Assembly: GCA_030180135.1 (NCBI GenBank)
Contig: CM058232.1
Location: forward strand, 92,554,630-92,618,629
Reading direction: 5' to 3'
Length of the DNA: 64,000 nucleotides
DNA from: Orychophragmus violaceus
Lineage: Eukaryota; Streptophyta; Magnoliopsida; Brassicales; Brassicaceae
How positions within the stretch are numbered: the first letter of the stretch is position 1; each line of letters opens with the position of its first letter. The position numbers were made by a program, and so were the translations under genes. This document shows positions 53,453 through 64,000 of the stretch, one piece after another. The notes beneath the pieces are model-generated. The model had not been told where the DNA came from. It ran no database searches and worked only from the letters and a program-made list of their open reading frames with translations.

Positions 53453-54323
53453 ATGATAAGGCATTCACAGAGACACTCAAAGTCTCTGCTGAAACCTCCA
53501 TGATTCTGACCTCATTTCCAAAAGTCAAGCTAATGACTTAAAACAAACGCTGAGTGGGAGGCAACCCACTGCTAGGTTTAATTATTTTTTCTTTTCATTT
53601 TTGGTGTTTTTCTTAGGATTTCACGTTTTTATTTGTTTTTGCTAGTTTTTAGATACATAACACAAGTTTGGAGATGTGTGACGATCGTTGCTCACATGTG
53701 CAACGGTCGTTGCAATTGGTTCAAACCGAAAATTAAGGTATGCGCTAAACCGGTTCAATTTGACTTGACCAGCATCGATCGTTGCCCCTAAAGCAATGAT
53801 CGTTGCACCCACGACCAGGTAAGTTACCTTAAACCCTATTTTCTCTCCTTCTTCTCCATTTCCTTTGGTCGACACACCGAGAACCCAAACCGAAAATCAC
53901 CATTTCTTCATCGATTTCTTTGATTCTAAGCACTATTTCACTTATTTTTACATCCCCAATCTGTTTCTCCTACCCATTTCTCACGAAATCAAGGTAATGT
54001 ACTTCTATTTTCGATTTTTCGGATTTCACTTTTAGGGTTTTAGAAATTGGAGATTTTAGATGGAATTGATGAATGCATGTTGACATGATTATGCTTTAGG
54101 TTGTTTAGTGATGGATTGTTGTTAATTTTGTGGTTGATAACACAATTTTGAACTGATTTTTGATGATTTGGTTGCGGCAAAATCGCCTTGCAACGGTCGT
54201 TACTCTCGAGCAACGGTCGTTGCTTTGCGATTTTGGGAAATGTTCGATACAACGAAATCGCCTTGCAACGATCGATGCCTTAGATGCAACGGTCGATGCT
54301 TCGCGATTTCACAGTAAAAATTT
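53453..54323 (+). other. Athila-like 3' internal region
   Basis: It completes the gag-like frame (stop near 53538), then is non-coding. GAGTGGGAGGCAACCCACTG (53552-53571) is a word often seen in the 3' part of plant gypsy elements. Four pairs of CAACGGTCGTTGC/CAACGATCG-type palindromic words lie at 53679-53716, 53771-53806, 54190-54222 and 54265-54300. No pol genes. Confidence 0.65.
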
Positions 54324-55486
54324 TGCCGAGACTTATAAATGTTTGAACCATGGTATATGTGTTATTTATCGAGTCTTTTACTACGTTTTAGAGTCTTTTC
54401 AGGTGTTTATTAGGTACAAGCACATTTGGAGCATATTTGGTGATTTTGGCACTTTCTGGAGCTAATTGGAGTATTTGGCCGAGAGATAAAGTTCACTGTT
54501 GATATATCCGAGATGCAACGATCGTCACACTTATGGTATCAATCGATGCACCAGCGAGATGGGCCAAACGACGGTTTAATGAAGAATGATGAAATTACAG
54601 TTTTGCCCAGAAGTTCCTGATATTTACAAAGAAGCCCCAATTCGTGTTTTAGGTTATAAATAGAGTTTTTGAGCCATTGTTTAGGCGATGCTTCATAACT
54701 AAGTTTTATTCTCTTAGGAGATTTTAGGGGCTGATCCTGATCTCGAAAGAGACTTGATTTTTAACCCCAGTTCTTATTTGATCATATGATATTAGGTTTT
54801 CTACTTATGATATCTTCTGTCTCGATGAATGTGTCTGAGTAGATCTCCTGTTAGGTTGAAGGATTCTCATTAAGGATTTCAGAGAATTATAGTTTAATTA
54901 ATCTGTAGAGATTCATATCTGCTAGTTCTTTATCTAAGTTGTTCTTAATGCTTAATCTGAAGTAGCTAATCAGAATTATGATGTTAGGTTGATTAATTCA
55001 GCGGAAGTTAGTTAATTTAACTAGAAAGAACTTAGATAAGCAATTAAAATGTTCGCAAACGGAAGTTTGGTTCAGGTTAATTGTGAACATATCGAACTTG
55101 GAATTAATGCTAGTTTAATCTGTTAGTTCTCGCAAACGAAAGTTTGGTTTGCTGCACTTAGACTTAGAGAATTATCGCAAAGGAATTTGGTTAATTCTAT
55201 ATCAGTGTTTGAGTTCTAGAACAGTTATTGATTGGATCTAGATAGATTGATTGCTTGCGTTCCTGATTTCCTGAGAACTCCTGAAACCTAACGCTCTGCC
55301 TTCTTGCTTACAAACTCACTTGATTTACCTTGCTATTTCGTTTACTGTTTTCACATCTGCTTCGCTTAATTTAAATCTGAACTACTAATAAGTGTGACTG
55401 AGAGTCCTTGTGGGATTCGATACCTTATATACTACGATTGCATTAACTGTGCACTTGCAGTAGAATAGGGAAAACTACACCTATCA
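54324..55486 (+). repeat. Athila-like 3' LTR, altered start
   Basis: It matches the 5' LTR from AACCATGGTATATG (54346 versus 43219) to CACCTATCA, with about 15 substitutions and a 6-bp deletion near 55390. The first 28 bases of the 5' LTR are not found here, and no PPT is visible. Confidence 0.8.
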
Positions 55487-55491
55487 CACCC

Positions 55492-55515
55492 CCTCCCCCC
55501 CCCCCCCCCCCCCCG
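55492..55515. repeat. Homopolymer C tract at the edge of the Athila-like insertion
   Basis: A run of about 20 C (CCTCCCCCC...) just outside the CACCC target duplication, in Tat gag/protease spacer sequence. It may be a true G-run of the Tat element or an assembly artefact. Confidence 0.8.
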
Positions 55516-56945
55516 CACAGACGAGGGAGATTGAGTCTTGAGCTTAAACCCTTAATAGGAGCTGGAGGCGGGGATAGCGTTGTGCCTCCCGGGGTGCCGC
55601 ATAAGCTGAGTTCGCTGAGGATGACCTCGACTCATTTTCGTGACCCTCGACTCGTTTTCGCGACTCCTTAGACCGTTCTAGTTTGTTCTGAGAGGGCCTC
55701 TTGGCGTTCGACTCTTTGGTCTGTTTGCTTTCTTTTTGTCGGACGGAGTTTCCTCCTCGACTTCGGAGTCTTGTTTGTGTTTAGACTCTTGTTTTTGAGC
55801 CTCGACCTTAGCTCGAGTGTAGCACTCTGCGGTCGAGTGTCCTCCTTTGTTGTGAAAGTCACAGAATTCGTCCTTGTCGAACTCGAAATTCTTCGAGCTC
55901 TTCGAGCTCTCGACTGCGTTTACGTTCCCGGATTTGCGGGAATCCTTTTTTGAGTTCGTGTTTTGTGAGCCCGACGGGTTCTTTTCCTTTCGGTGCTTTT
56001 CTCTGAGGGCCGTACTTTCGTCCTCGAGGCGAGCGAAGGCCGATGCGCGATGAAGAGCGTCATCGAGTGTTTGAGGTTCGCGGACCGTTATATCCTCGCG
56101 AAATTCGGTTGAGTACCATAGTCCGCATCTTAGTGCCTCTATGGCCACTTCGTCATTAGGGTTTGCCATTTTGGATTTATTTCCTTGAATCGTTCGATGT
56201 ATGAACGAAGTGTTTTGTCGGTTCGTTGAGACACACCAAATAAGGCTGCTTCAGTTGTTTTGACCTTGATGAAGACGGAATACTGTTTGAGGAAAGCCGT
56301 CATGAACTGGGTGAAGTTATCGATGGATTTTTCTTCCGGTCCGGCGAACCATTCTAGGGTTGAGCCCAACAGGTTTTCGGCGAAGAGTCTGCAAAAAGCG
56401 GGCTCTCTTTCCTCATCCATAAGGTATACCCTTGACATTGCTAAACGGAATGCTCTGATGTGAGTTTCGGGTCCGATTTTCCCGAAAATTCTGGGAATTT
56501 CATTTTTTTATTTCCCGGATTCTTGCAAAAGCGATTTGGTCTGTGAATGGCGTTTGTCGCATTTCTTCGATCACTTTGTCGATGTCAGGTGCCGCGCTTG
56601 TCGCCATGTGGATTTCGAGCTTAGGCTGAAGAACTGGGCATTATCTTGCTCGATGTACTGCCTCAGCATATCGTGCTCGTCACCTGCCATAGGCGCGGAC
56701 CGTGTTTGCGCCTGATTCGACGTTTCCCCTGGGAACACAGGGTCGAGGAGATCGATTGTTGGGATCAATCTTGTCTGGTCGATCCGTGGCGCTTGGAAAT
56801 GCATCGGATTTGATACGTTGGGGTATCCTGCACTCGAGGCGAAAGCAGAGCCTCCTAGTTGCCTCGGTCGGATATTGGAATTACTAGTAAGAGGAGGTGG
56901 TCCGGGTAATGGCCGGTTTCCTGATCCAGTTGGATCTGTGACCAT
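55516..56945 (-). pseudogene. Tat gag (fragmented)
   Basis: Minus-strand pieces: 56945-56571 (N-terminal Pro/Ser-rich, ending MAGDEHDMLRQYIEQDNAQF); 56438-56139 (retrotransposon Gag core: PAFCRLFAENLLGSTLEWFA, NFTQFMTAFLKQYSVFIKVK, LFGVSQRTDKTLRSYIERFK); and 56169-55678 (EALRCGLWYSTEFREDITVR, DALHRASAFARLEDESTALR, then a zinc-knuckle-like CDFHNKGGHSTAECYTR and a Lys/Glu-rich tail). Frame breaks lie near 56450-56570 and 56160. The RetroGag core and single knuckle agree with a gypsy element. Tat gag forms the particle shell. Confidence 0.88.
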
Positions 56946-57163
56946 AAAACTCGAACTGAATTAGATCGGTATCGCAGTAGGGGTCGTTATAGGGCGGAAA
57001 TCGCTATTCGACGTGCCGGCGAAATTTCCTGATGTTCCAGGCGGTGATGCTACCTGGGAGAAGTCCAAGCGTGTTCGTGGTGGAGGACTTATGGGAGGTC
57101 GCGGACCGCGTATTGATCGACCCTCTTGGTTTTGGTTCGCGAGCTCTTCGAGACGGGCGTTAA
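56946..57163 (-). other. Tat sequence upstream of the gag reading, cut by Copia-2
   Basis: No clear ORF. The minus-strand reading toward 57163 remains gag-like in composition. GTTAA (57159-57163) is the expected left copy of the Copia-2 target duplication. Confidence 0.5.
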
Positions 57164-57802
57164 TGTTGGAATTGTGTCCAGTAATCTCGGTACTGTCTCT
57201 AGAAAGTAAGAGTATGTCAATGATCAGACATAAGTCATATAATACTGGGGGTCATGATGGCTTGCTAGAGTCCGCTCATGATCTATAAGTCTTGGACTTA
57301 TTGCCTTTATTATATGATCCCATATGGGTCACACGCCTAAGCTAACAGGAAAATGTGTAGGAACGGCTTAGCAGAAGTACGGTAAAAGTGCCAGGCATTT
57401 GTCGTACTAAGAGAGAGATTAATGGGTCTGATTAAATTCAAGGGATTTAATCAGATTGGTATTTGGGCGCAAAAGCCCAAAAGGAAATAGACAAGTTTTA
57501 TAATTAAAACTTAAGTCTGATTTTTCCTCCTAACCCTAAGCTCCCCTACGATTTTCCTCTCTCTCTCTGCGCCTCCCACAGCTTGGTCTAGCAGCCTCTC
57601 TTCCTGACGGTGTGCGTGTGTGAACCTCTGGAGGAGTTATCACTTGGTGGCTCTCTGATCTCTGACCTGTTCTCTCTTTCCGCTGCATAAACAGGTAAAA
57701 GGTGAGATCTATATTGTTTCTATTCAAGAGAACCTAGATCTGCATGTTTAGGATCTATTAATCTGATGAATTGAATCAGGATTAACTCCATAACATCCTT
57801 CA
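57164..57802 (+). repeat. Copia-2 5' LTR
   Basis: Starts and ends like the Copia-1 LTR. A block at about 57480-57610 (after the TATA-like TTTTATAATTAAAAC) is much more diverged than the rest. Confidence 0.95.
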
Positions 57803-59399
57803 GTGGTATCAGAGCTATTGGTTCTGGTTTTTCTTGTTTAGAATCTCGTTTAGGATTGTTTTTCTTGTTTAAGAAGTGTTTTGAATCAACTACTGATAAG
57901 AGAAATCACTTAAGCAACAAGGAATTGGAACCTAAACATATTTGAAATCGCAAAAACCAAGCTATATGACTTGGATTGCGATCGGCCGAGTGTTGAACCG
58001 ATCGGCTTGGCCGGTTGGATCGCACGACCGAGAGGTGCGATGGATCCGATCGCGAGATCGACCACGATCGTCGGCTTCTCCCGTCCCGATCGCATGGATC
58101 CGCAAGGCAGATCGCATGGATCTCGGCCCAACCTCGCGTCCCGATCGTCCCGATCGTCCCGTCCGCTGCCGTCTCGATCTCGGATCGTCGCGTGCGGCTT
58201 GCGGCTGGGCATGATGATCGTGGAGCTAGGTCACAACCAAAATTGGTTCGTGACAATTTCGGTTCGGTTCGGTTTAAAAACTTGATTAAAATCAAAACGT
58301 CTCGGTTTAATAAACAGATTTAATAATTTTATTAAGTTCTGGTTAAACCGGGATAAGAAATCCAAAGTCGAAATATTGGATTTTGTGACTAAACCAGGAT
58401 TTTCTAATTTGATTTGGTTGGACCAAATAAATTGAGAAAATCCGGTTTAGTAAATAACCGGTTGACAATAGTGGTCATCGTAGTAATTAATTTTGGTTAG
58501 ACCAATTTTAATGAACCAGACCGGTTATGTCATTTAATTGGACAATTGGGTCATGTCTTGGACATGGACCAATTCTTGGGCCTCGGGCCAAGAAGTTAAA
58601 ACAATTGGGCCAATTATTTGAGTCTTTTCTTCAGATTAATTTAAAATTTATTTTATATAATTATAAATCGATTTTAAATTAAAGTTTCCGAAATTTTGAA
58701 ATTAGAAAGTTTCTTAAAATAGAAGTTTCTAGATTTGCATGTTTTGGATTTTAAGAAATTTCTAAAGTTAGAAAGTTTCCGGTTTTAGAAAGTTTCCAAT
58801 TTTAGAAAGTTTCCAAAAATAGTAGATTTCCAAAAAATGGAAAGTTTCCAAAAATAGTAATCTTCTATTTTGGAATGAAATTTTAAAATAAACCTACAAA
58901 CCTCAAAATAATATCAAGCGTTGGATGTCTTGTCCAGGCTATGTCAGCTGTCGAAGCCCATTCAATTGTATTCATGGCCTTACAGTGTGAGGGTGTCTAC
59001 TTTTGCGTGGATAAGACGGTTTGTGATTCATAAATGTCATTGGGAGTCCCAGACATTAATGATTACATGACTGTATAGTCTGGTTTTCTTGACTAGGCCA
59101 TCGGGAGTCCCGGGCCTTGAGACATCAGAGTGGATTGGGCCTCGGGCCCAGATTCACAACCAAGAGTTATATCACGGATATAATTAGCCGACATAGGGCT
59201 TACCGATATAAGCTAAGGTTGGGTGACGGCCAGTGGCCCACTTTGATCTTAGTTATATGTGGATCTTGGAATCATTATATTCTATTGAGGGTAACTTAGG
59301 TTATTGAATATAATGCATGATTGATCATATTAAGTATAATATAAGATTAATCATATTGAACATATTAACTAATAACCTTTTATCTTATATATTTCAGCT
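57803..59399 (+). other. Copia-2 leader
   Basis: PBS TGGTATCAGAGC at 57804-57815. A GATCG-rich island at about 57975-58215 hardly aligns with that of Copia-1, whereas the rest of the leader is nearly identical. The triple hairpin block is at 59041-59051, 59102-59112 and 59136-59150. Confidence 0.85.
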
Positions 59400-62300
59400 A
59401 TGACTACTACAAGCACACAAAACACATTCTCAATCCGGTCTGTTCTCGAGAAGGAGAAGCTGACTGGAACGAACTTCCTGACGTGGTCAAGGAACTTGAG
59501 GCTGGTCCTCAAGCAGGAGAAGAAGGATTATGTCCTTCGTGATCCTCTCCCCGAGAGGCCTGCTAACAATGCCGCCAGGACTCTGCATAATGCTTGGGAA
59601 AAGCATTCGTCAGATGAAAATGATGTGTATTGCCTTATGTTGGCGACAATGACTGCTGAGCTGCAAATGCAGTTCGAGAGTGTGTTGTCACCAATTGAGA
59701 TAATGGCAAGCCTGAAATCGCTTTTTCAGGAGCAAGCAAGGACTGAGAGGTTTCAAACAGTTAAGAACCTCTTAGACTGTAAGTTGGCTGCAAATGCGGC
59801 AGTGAGTCCTCATGTCTTGAAGATGATGGGTTATCTCGATCATCTTCAGAAACTCGACTGCCCTATCAGCCAGGAACTTGCCTGCGACATCATTCTGCAG
59901 TCATTACCTGCAAGCTATGATCAGTTCATTCTGAACTTTAACATGCATGGCTTGAGTAAGACATTGCCTGAGCTTCACGGAATGCTCAAGACTGCAGAGC
60001 CCAACTTGAGGAAAACCGCCAAGGACCCCAATGTGCTTATGGTGCAAAAGGGCAAGGGGTTTAAGAAATCCTCTGCTAAGGATAAGGGAAAGGCCAAGGC
60101 TGTCCAAGTCGCGGACAAGGACACGCCAAAGCCCAAGCCCAAGTCCAAGGCTGGGCCAACTGACATATGCAGGTTCTGTAAAGAACCAGGGCATTGGAGG
60201 AGAGAATGTAAGAAATTCCAAGAAGGTCGAAAGGAATTGAAGAAGAAGACTCTCGAGACTTCTTCATCAGGTATTTTTGTTATAGAAGTTAATACAACTT
60301 CTTCTGATAATACCTCATGGGTTATGGATACTGGTTGTGGGGCTCATATTTGTACTAATATGCAGGCACTCAGCAACAGTAGAAGGCTGAAGCAAGGACA
60401 AGTGGAGCTACGAGTTGGGAATGGAGCGAAAGTTCCAGCACTAGCTGTAGGCACATACTTGTTGTCTTTACCTTCGGGATTGGTTTTAGAACTCAATAAT
60501 TGTTATTTTGTACCTGCTATAAGCAGAAATATTATTTCAATTTCTTTGTTGGATTTGGAAGGTTATGATTTTTCAGTTAAGAATAAATTATGTTCCTTCA
60601 ATCGCAACAATTTGTTCTATGGTTGTGCCCCTCTTACGAATGGGCTTTACATACTCGATCAATCCGCGCCAATTTATAACATTAATACCAAACGGTTCAA
60701 ACCTAATGAGGAGAACCGAACGTTTCTATGGCATTGTCGTTTAGGGCACATCAGCGAGAAACGCATCAAGAGGCTCCATTCGAATGGACTTCTTGGCTCA
60801 TTTGACTTTGAGTCATGTGAGAAATGCGAATCATGCATGATGGGCAAAATGACACGGGCCCCCTTTAATAAACCTAACGAGAGGGCCAGTGACTTATTGG
60901 GCCTGATACACACTGATGTGTGTGGCCCAATGTCCACAAATGCAAGAGGAAACTATCAGTACTTCATTACCTTTACTGATGATTTCAGTAGGTATGGATA
61001 TGTTTATTTGATGAAACATAAGTCTGAATCTTTTGAGAAGTTCAGAGAATTCCAAAATGAAGTACAGAACCAACTTGGCAAAAGCATTAAGGCTCTTCGG
61101 TCCGACCGAGGAGGAGAATACTTAAGCCAAGAATTCAGTGATCATCTAAGAGAGTGTGGGATCGTGTCCCAACTCACTCCTCCTGGAACACCTCAATGGA
61201 ATGGTGTGTCTGAGAGGAGAAATCGGACCTTATTGGATATGGTTCGATCTATGATGAGTCACACAGACCTTCCAATATCCCTTTGGGGATATGCTCTGCT
61301 AACAGCAGTGTTCACTCTAAATAGAGCGCCATCAAAAGCGGTAGCAAAGACACCATATGAATTATGGACTGGATTGGCTCCAATGTTGTCTTATCTTAGA
61401 ATTTGGGGTTGTGAAGCCTATGTCAAGAGATTAATCACAGACAAGCTTACACCAAAGTCTGATAAATGCTACTTCATTGGTTATCCGAAGGAAACCAAGG
61501 CTTATTACTTCTATCTACGTTCCGAGAACAAGATATTTGTTGCCCGGGATTGTAACTTTCTTGAGAGAGAGTTTCTCTCTAAGAAAGACAGTGGGAGTAA
61601 GGTACTGCTTGAAGAAATTCAAGATGAACAGGATACTGCTCAACCTAATGAGGAAGAGCAGCAGGAGGACCTACAAGAAATTGTAGAGCCTGAACCTGTA
61701 GTACCTGAAGTTCGAAGATCCGGGAGGATCCGTCACGAACCCGAGAGATATCAAGGATTCCTCGTGACTAACTGTCATGATCTTTTGATCATTGATGGTG
61801 ATGAACCATCGAACTTCAATCAAGCCATGATGGGCCCAGATTCCTCGAAGTGGCGCAAGGCCACTGATTCCGAAATGGACTCCATGTCGGTCAACCAAGT
61901 GTTTTCGTTGGTTGACTTACCCGCTGGTGTAAAAGCCATCGAGTGCAAATGGATCTTCAAGAAGAAGATTGACGTGGATGGAAATGTCCAGATTTATAAA
62001 GCCAGGTTGGTGGCAAAAGGTTTCAGACAAGTTCACGGTGTGGGTACGATGAAACCTATTCACCAGTGGCTATGATGAAATCTATTCGGATTCTACTAGC
62101 AACTGCAGCTTTTCATGATTATGAAATTTGGCAGATGGACGTGAAAACCGCCTTCCTGAATGGTATTCTGGAAGAGGATGTGTATATGACGCAACCTGAC
62201 GGTTACATAGATCCAAAGAATGCTGGGAAAGTATGCAAGCTTCATAAATCCATTTATGGATTGAAGCAAGCATCGAGGAGCTGGAATCTTCGTTTTGATG

Positions 62301-63376
62301 AAGCGATCAAGCAATTTGACTTCATCAGAAACGAAGAAGAAAAATGCGTGTATAAGAAAACTAGTGGGAGCAAGATAGTATTTCTTATTCTGTATGTCGA
62401 TGACATACTGCTTCTCGGAAACGACATTCCAATGCTGAAGTCGGTAAAAGACTGGCTTGGAAGTTGTTTTTCCATGAAAGACATGGGTGAAGCCGCATAC
62501 GTTCTTGGAATCAGGATCTACCTGGATAGATCTAGAAGGCTGATAGGCTTGTGTCAAGATTCATACATTGAGAAAGTCCTACAAAGATTCAGCATGAAAG
62601 ATTCCAAGAAGGGCTTCACGCCAATGGTACATGGCACAACACTAAGCAAGAAGCAGAGCCCTACGACGGCTGCTGAGCTTGAGCGCATGAAGAATATTCC
62701 TTATGCATCTGCAATAGGATCTGTCATGTATGCCATGATCTGTACTCGTCCTGATGTTGCTTATGCATTGAGCATGACGAGTAGATACCAGTCAAATCCA
62801 GGTGAAAGCCACTGGATTGCCGTCAAGAATATCCTGAAGTATCTAAGACATACTATGGATAAGTTCTTGGTATACGGTGGAAGTGATGTGCTTAAAGTCA
62901 GTGGATTCACGGACGCAAGTTTCCAGACAGACCAAGATGATTTCCGGTCACAGTCCGGTTATATCTTTTGTCTGAATGGCGGTGCAATCAGTTGGAGAAG
63001 CTCCAAGCAAGACACCGTTGCTGATTCCACTACAGAAGCTGAATATATCGCCGCCTCAGAAGCAGCGAAGGAAGCTGTTTGGATACGAAAGTTCATTATT
63101 GAACTAGGTGTGATACCAGATGCGGCTGAGCCTCTGGCACTATTTTGTGATAACAATGGTGCTATTGCTCAGGCAAAGGAACCAAGATCACACCAGAAAT
63201 CCAAGCATGTTCTAAGAAGATTTCACTTGATACGTGACATCATTAATAGAAAGGAAGTCAAGATCAGCCGAGTTCAGACAGATGATAACGTCGCTGATCC
63301 GTTGACAAAGCCACTCCCAAGGCCTAAGCTCGAGTTTCTGACTGAAGCTGTAGGCATTAGAGACATTGAAATGTAA
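59400..63376 (+). pseudogene. Copia-2 gag-pol with a single frameshift in reverse transcriptase
   Basis: 59400-62075 is open for 891 codons and encodes gag (knuckle CRFCKEPGHWRREC), protease (DTG), integrase (HHCC finger and D, D, E core) and the RT start. The frame is then lost at about 62041-62048, where Copia-1 has 12 bases around HGVDYDE and Copia-2 has 11. From 62066 the right frame continues to 63376 (436 codons) with RT YVDD, RNase H and the same C-terminus GIRDIEM. Apart from this lesion the coding region is about 99% identical to Copia-1. The element is therefore a young copy disabled by one indel, or a sequencing error hides an intact gene. Confidence 0.93.
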
Positions 63377-64000
63377 TCTAAATTTGAGTGGGAGTTTGAG
63401 GGCTTTTATTTAGTTATTTGATATGTTCTTGTAAAACATTCTTATGTTTAATGAAATTATTATTTCAAGATTATTTTAACTGTGATGAAATAATCGTTCC
63501 AAAGTGATATAAACCATTTTATAGGTCATCGAAGTAAGTGACTTGATCTTGAGTCATCAAAGTCATTTAGCTTGATCATGAGACCCTATATTTGATAGAT
63601 GGATTATATCATCCTGTCCCTAGTCGAAGGTTGTTGAAATTGGAACACCAACAACCGTGTGAGACTGGATTGGTATGTGACTTATGACAAAGTCTCAGTG
63701 TGTCATAGATGCGCGGCATCAAAGTCAGTACATAGGTGTATGTGGGGTACATACGACCGGACAAGACCCGCTTATAAGAACTCTTCAGGATATTTATATC
63801 TGTGTCATAAGAGATTCTTACTACGACTATAGAGTATAGTCCTTAGACCTGAGTTCGCATGCATGTGACTGCACATGGACTGATGCACTTTGATCATTGT
63901 CTAACGCTGTCGTTCTGCGATAGTTATAAGGACCTTGTTTGGGTGTATTACGAAATGAGTAGTTTACAGTGATGGAACAAGACGGGATTTGTCCCTCCAA
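63377..64000 (+). other. Copia-2 3' non-coding region (incomplete)
   Basis: Matches 39154-39780 of Copia-1 nearly base for base, including the GGTTGTTGA/ACCAACAACC stem-loop. The window ends about 230 bp before the expected 3' LTR. Confidence 0.9.

Larger units (their letters stand above)
43191..55486 (+). mobile_element. Athila-like non-autonomous gypsy element, host of Copia-3
   Basis: Exact 5-bp target duplication CACCC at 43186-43190 and 55487-55491. LTRs are 43191-44365 and about 54324-55486 (about 98.7% identical over the shared part by eye). The PBS TGGCGCCGTTGCCGGGGA (44372-44389) is the form used by the Athila and related groups. The internal region, once Copia-3 is removed, has only a two-part gag-like ORF and non-coding DNA. 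No protease, RT or integrase is present, so it resembles a large retrotransposon derivative that needs a helper. Confidence 0.85.
26553..57163 (-). mobile_element. Tat-type Ty3/gypsy retrotransposon with three nested insertions
   Basis: On the minus strand the order is gag (about 56945-55516), protease (43190-42540), reverse transcriptase, RNase H plus a second RNase H, integrase (32869-31315), a long 3' region with an antisense ORF, PPT (27042-27053) and 3' LTR (26553-27038). The second RNase H-like domain and the long 3' non-coding region with an opposite-strand gene point to the Tat lineage. The body is split by Copia-1, the Athila-like element and Copia-2. The 5' LTR lies beyond the window. 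Frameshifts in every domain make it non-functional. Confidence 0.85.
57164..64000 (+). mobile_element. Copia-2: copia element of the Copia-1 family, runs off the window
   Basis: A 5' LTR of 639 bp (57164-57802), the PBS, a 1.6-kb leader, a gag-pol with one frame lesion and most of the 3' non-coding region. It is nearly identical to Copia-1 over most of its length, with localised divergence in the LTR and leader. The 3' LTR should begin near 64230, outside the window. Left flank GTTAA is the predicted target duplication. Confidence 0.95.

Noticed and set aside
55771..56887. Plus-strand ORFs over Tat gag
   Set aside because: Antisense shadows of the RetroGag region.

Overview
This window looks like pericentromeric or other TE-rich heterochromatin of a flowering plant, most likely a Brassicaceae. 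The evidence is a dense nest of CACTA (En/Spm) DNA transposons, Ty1/copia and Ty3/gypsy (Tat-type and Athila-like) retrotransposons, GT-AG introns, and no bacterial gene organisation. I recognise no confident host gene. Two short host-like fragments (9422-9863 and 18468-18730) are unidentified. All calls come from reading the sequence; no database search was run.

Layout, left to right. (1) 1-706: right end of a CACTA element (CACTA-1) inserted in the leader of a minus-strand gypsy element whose LTR is 794-1195. (2) 1634-8804: an internally deleted minus-strand copia (Copia-0, TSD TCGTT) whose left LTR is split by a 5.0-kb CACTA derivative (CACTA-A, 1731-6754). CACTA-A carries a Transposase_24-type gene and a head-to-head inverted duplication. 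(3) 9864-18467: a full-length CACTA (CACTA-3) with an apparently intact 6-exon TNPD transposase and a frameshifted second gene. (4) 18731-about 26552: CACTA-2 on the minus strand, with an intact 411-aa second gene, an intact 159-aa two-exon third gene and a dead TNPD, cut on its 5' side by a gypsy element. (5) 26553-57163 and beyond: a minus-strand Tat-type gypsy element (gag, PRO, RT, dual RNase H, INT, plus an antisense ORF). It is opened up by three insertions: Copia-1 (32875-40642, intact 1325-aa gag-pol, TSD ATTTT), an Athila-like non-autonomous element (43191-55486, TSD CACCC) that itself contains Copia-3 (45847-53447, TSD CATGG), and Copia-2 (57164 to past the window end).

The nesting depth reaches four (CACTA-2 > Tat > Athila-like > Copia-3). 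LTR divergence agrees with the nesting order: by eye there are about 15 substitutions between the Athila-like LTRs and about 3 between the Copia-3 LTRs.

The most interesting signals are as follows. (a) tRNA-like A-box/B-box segments recur at equivalent positions in the CCGACGG-type CACTA elements, between a gene and a cluster of subterminal motifs. (b) Copia-3 has near-identical LTRs and an intact gag but a thoroughly decayed pol, which points to mobilisation in trans. (c) A triple GC-rich hairpin block lies upstream of gag in all three related copia copies, a candidate dimerisation or packaging signal. (d) The copia leaders contain a variable GATCG-rich island. (e) CACTA-A carries a palindrome-centred inverted gene duplication that could give hairpin RNA. 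(f) The functional genes are complementary: TNPD is intact only in CACTA-3 and the second gene only in CACTA-2.
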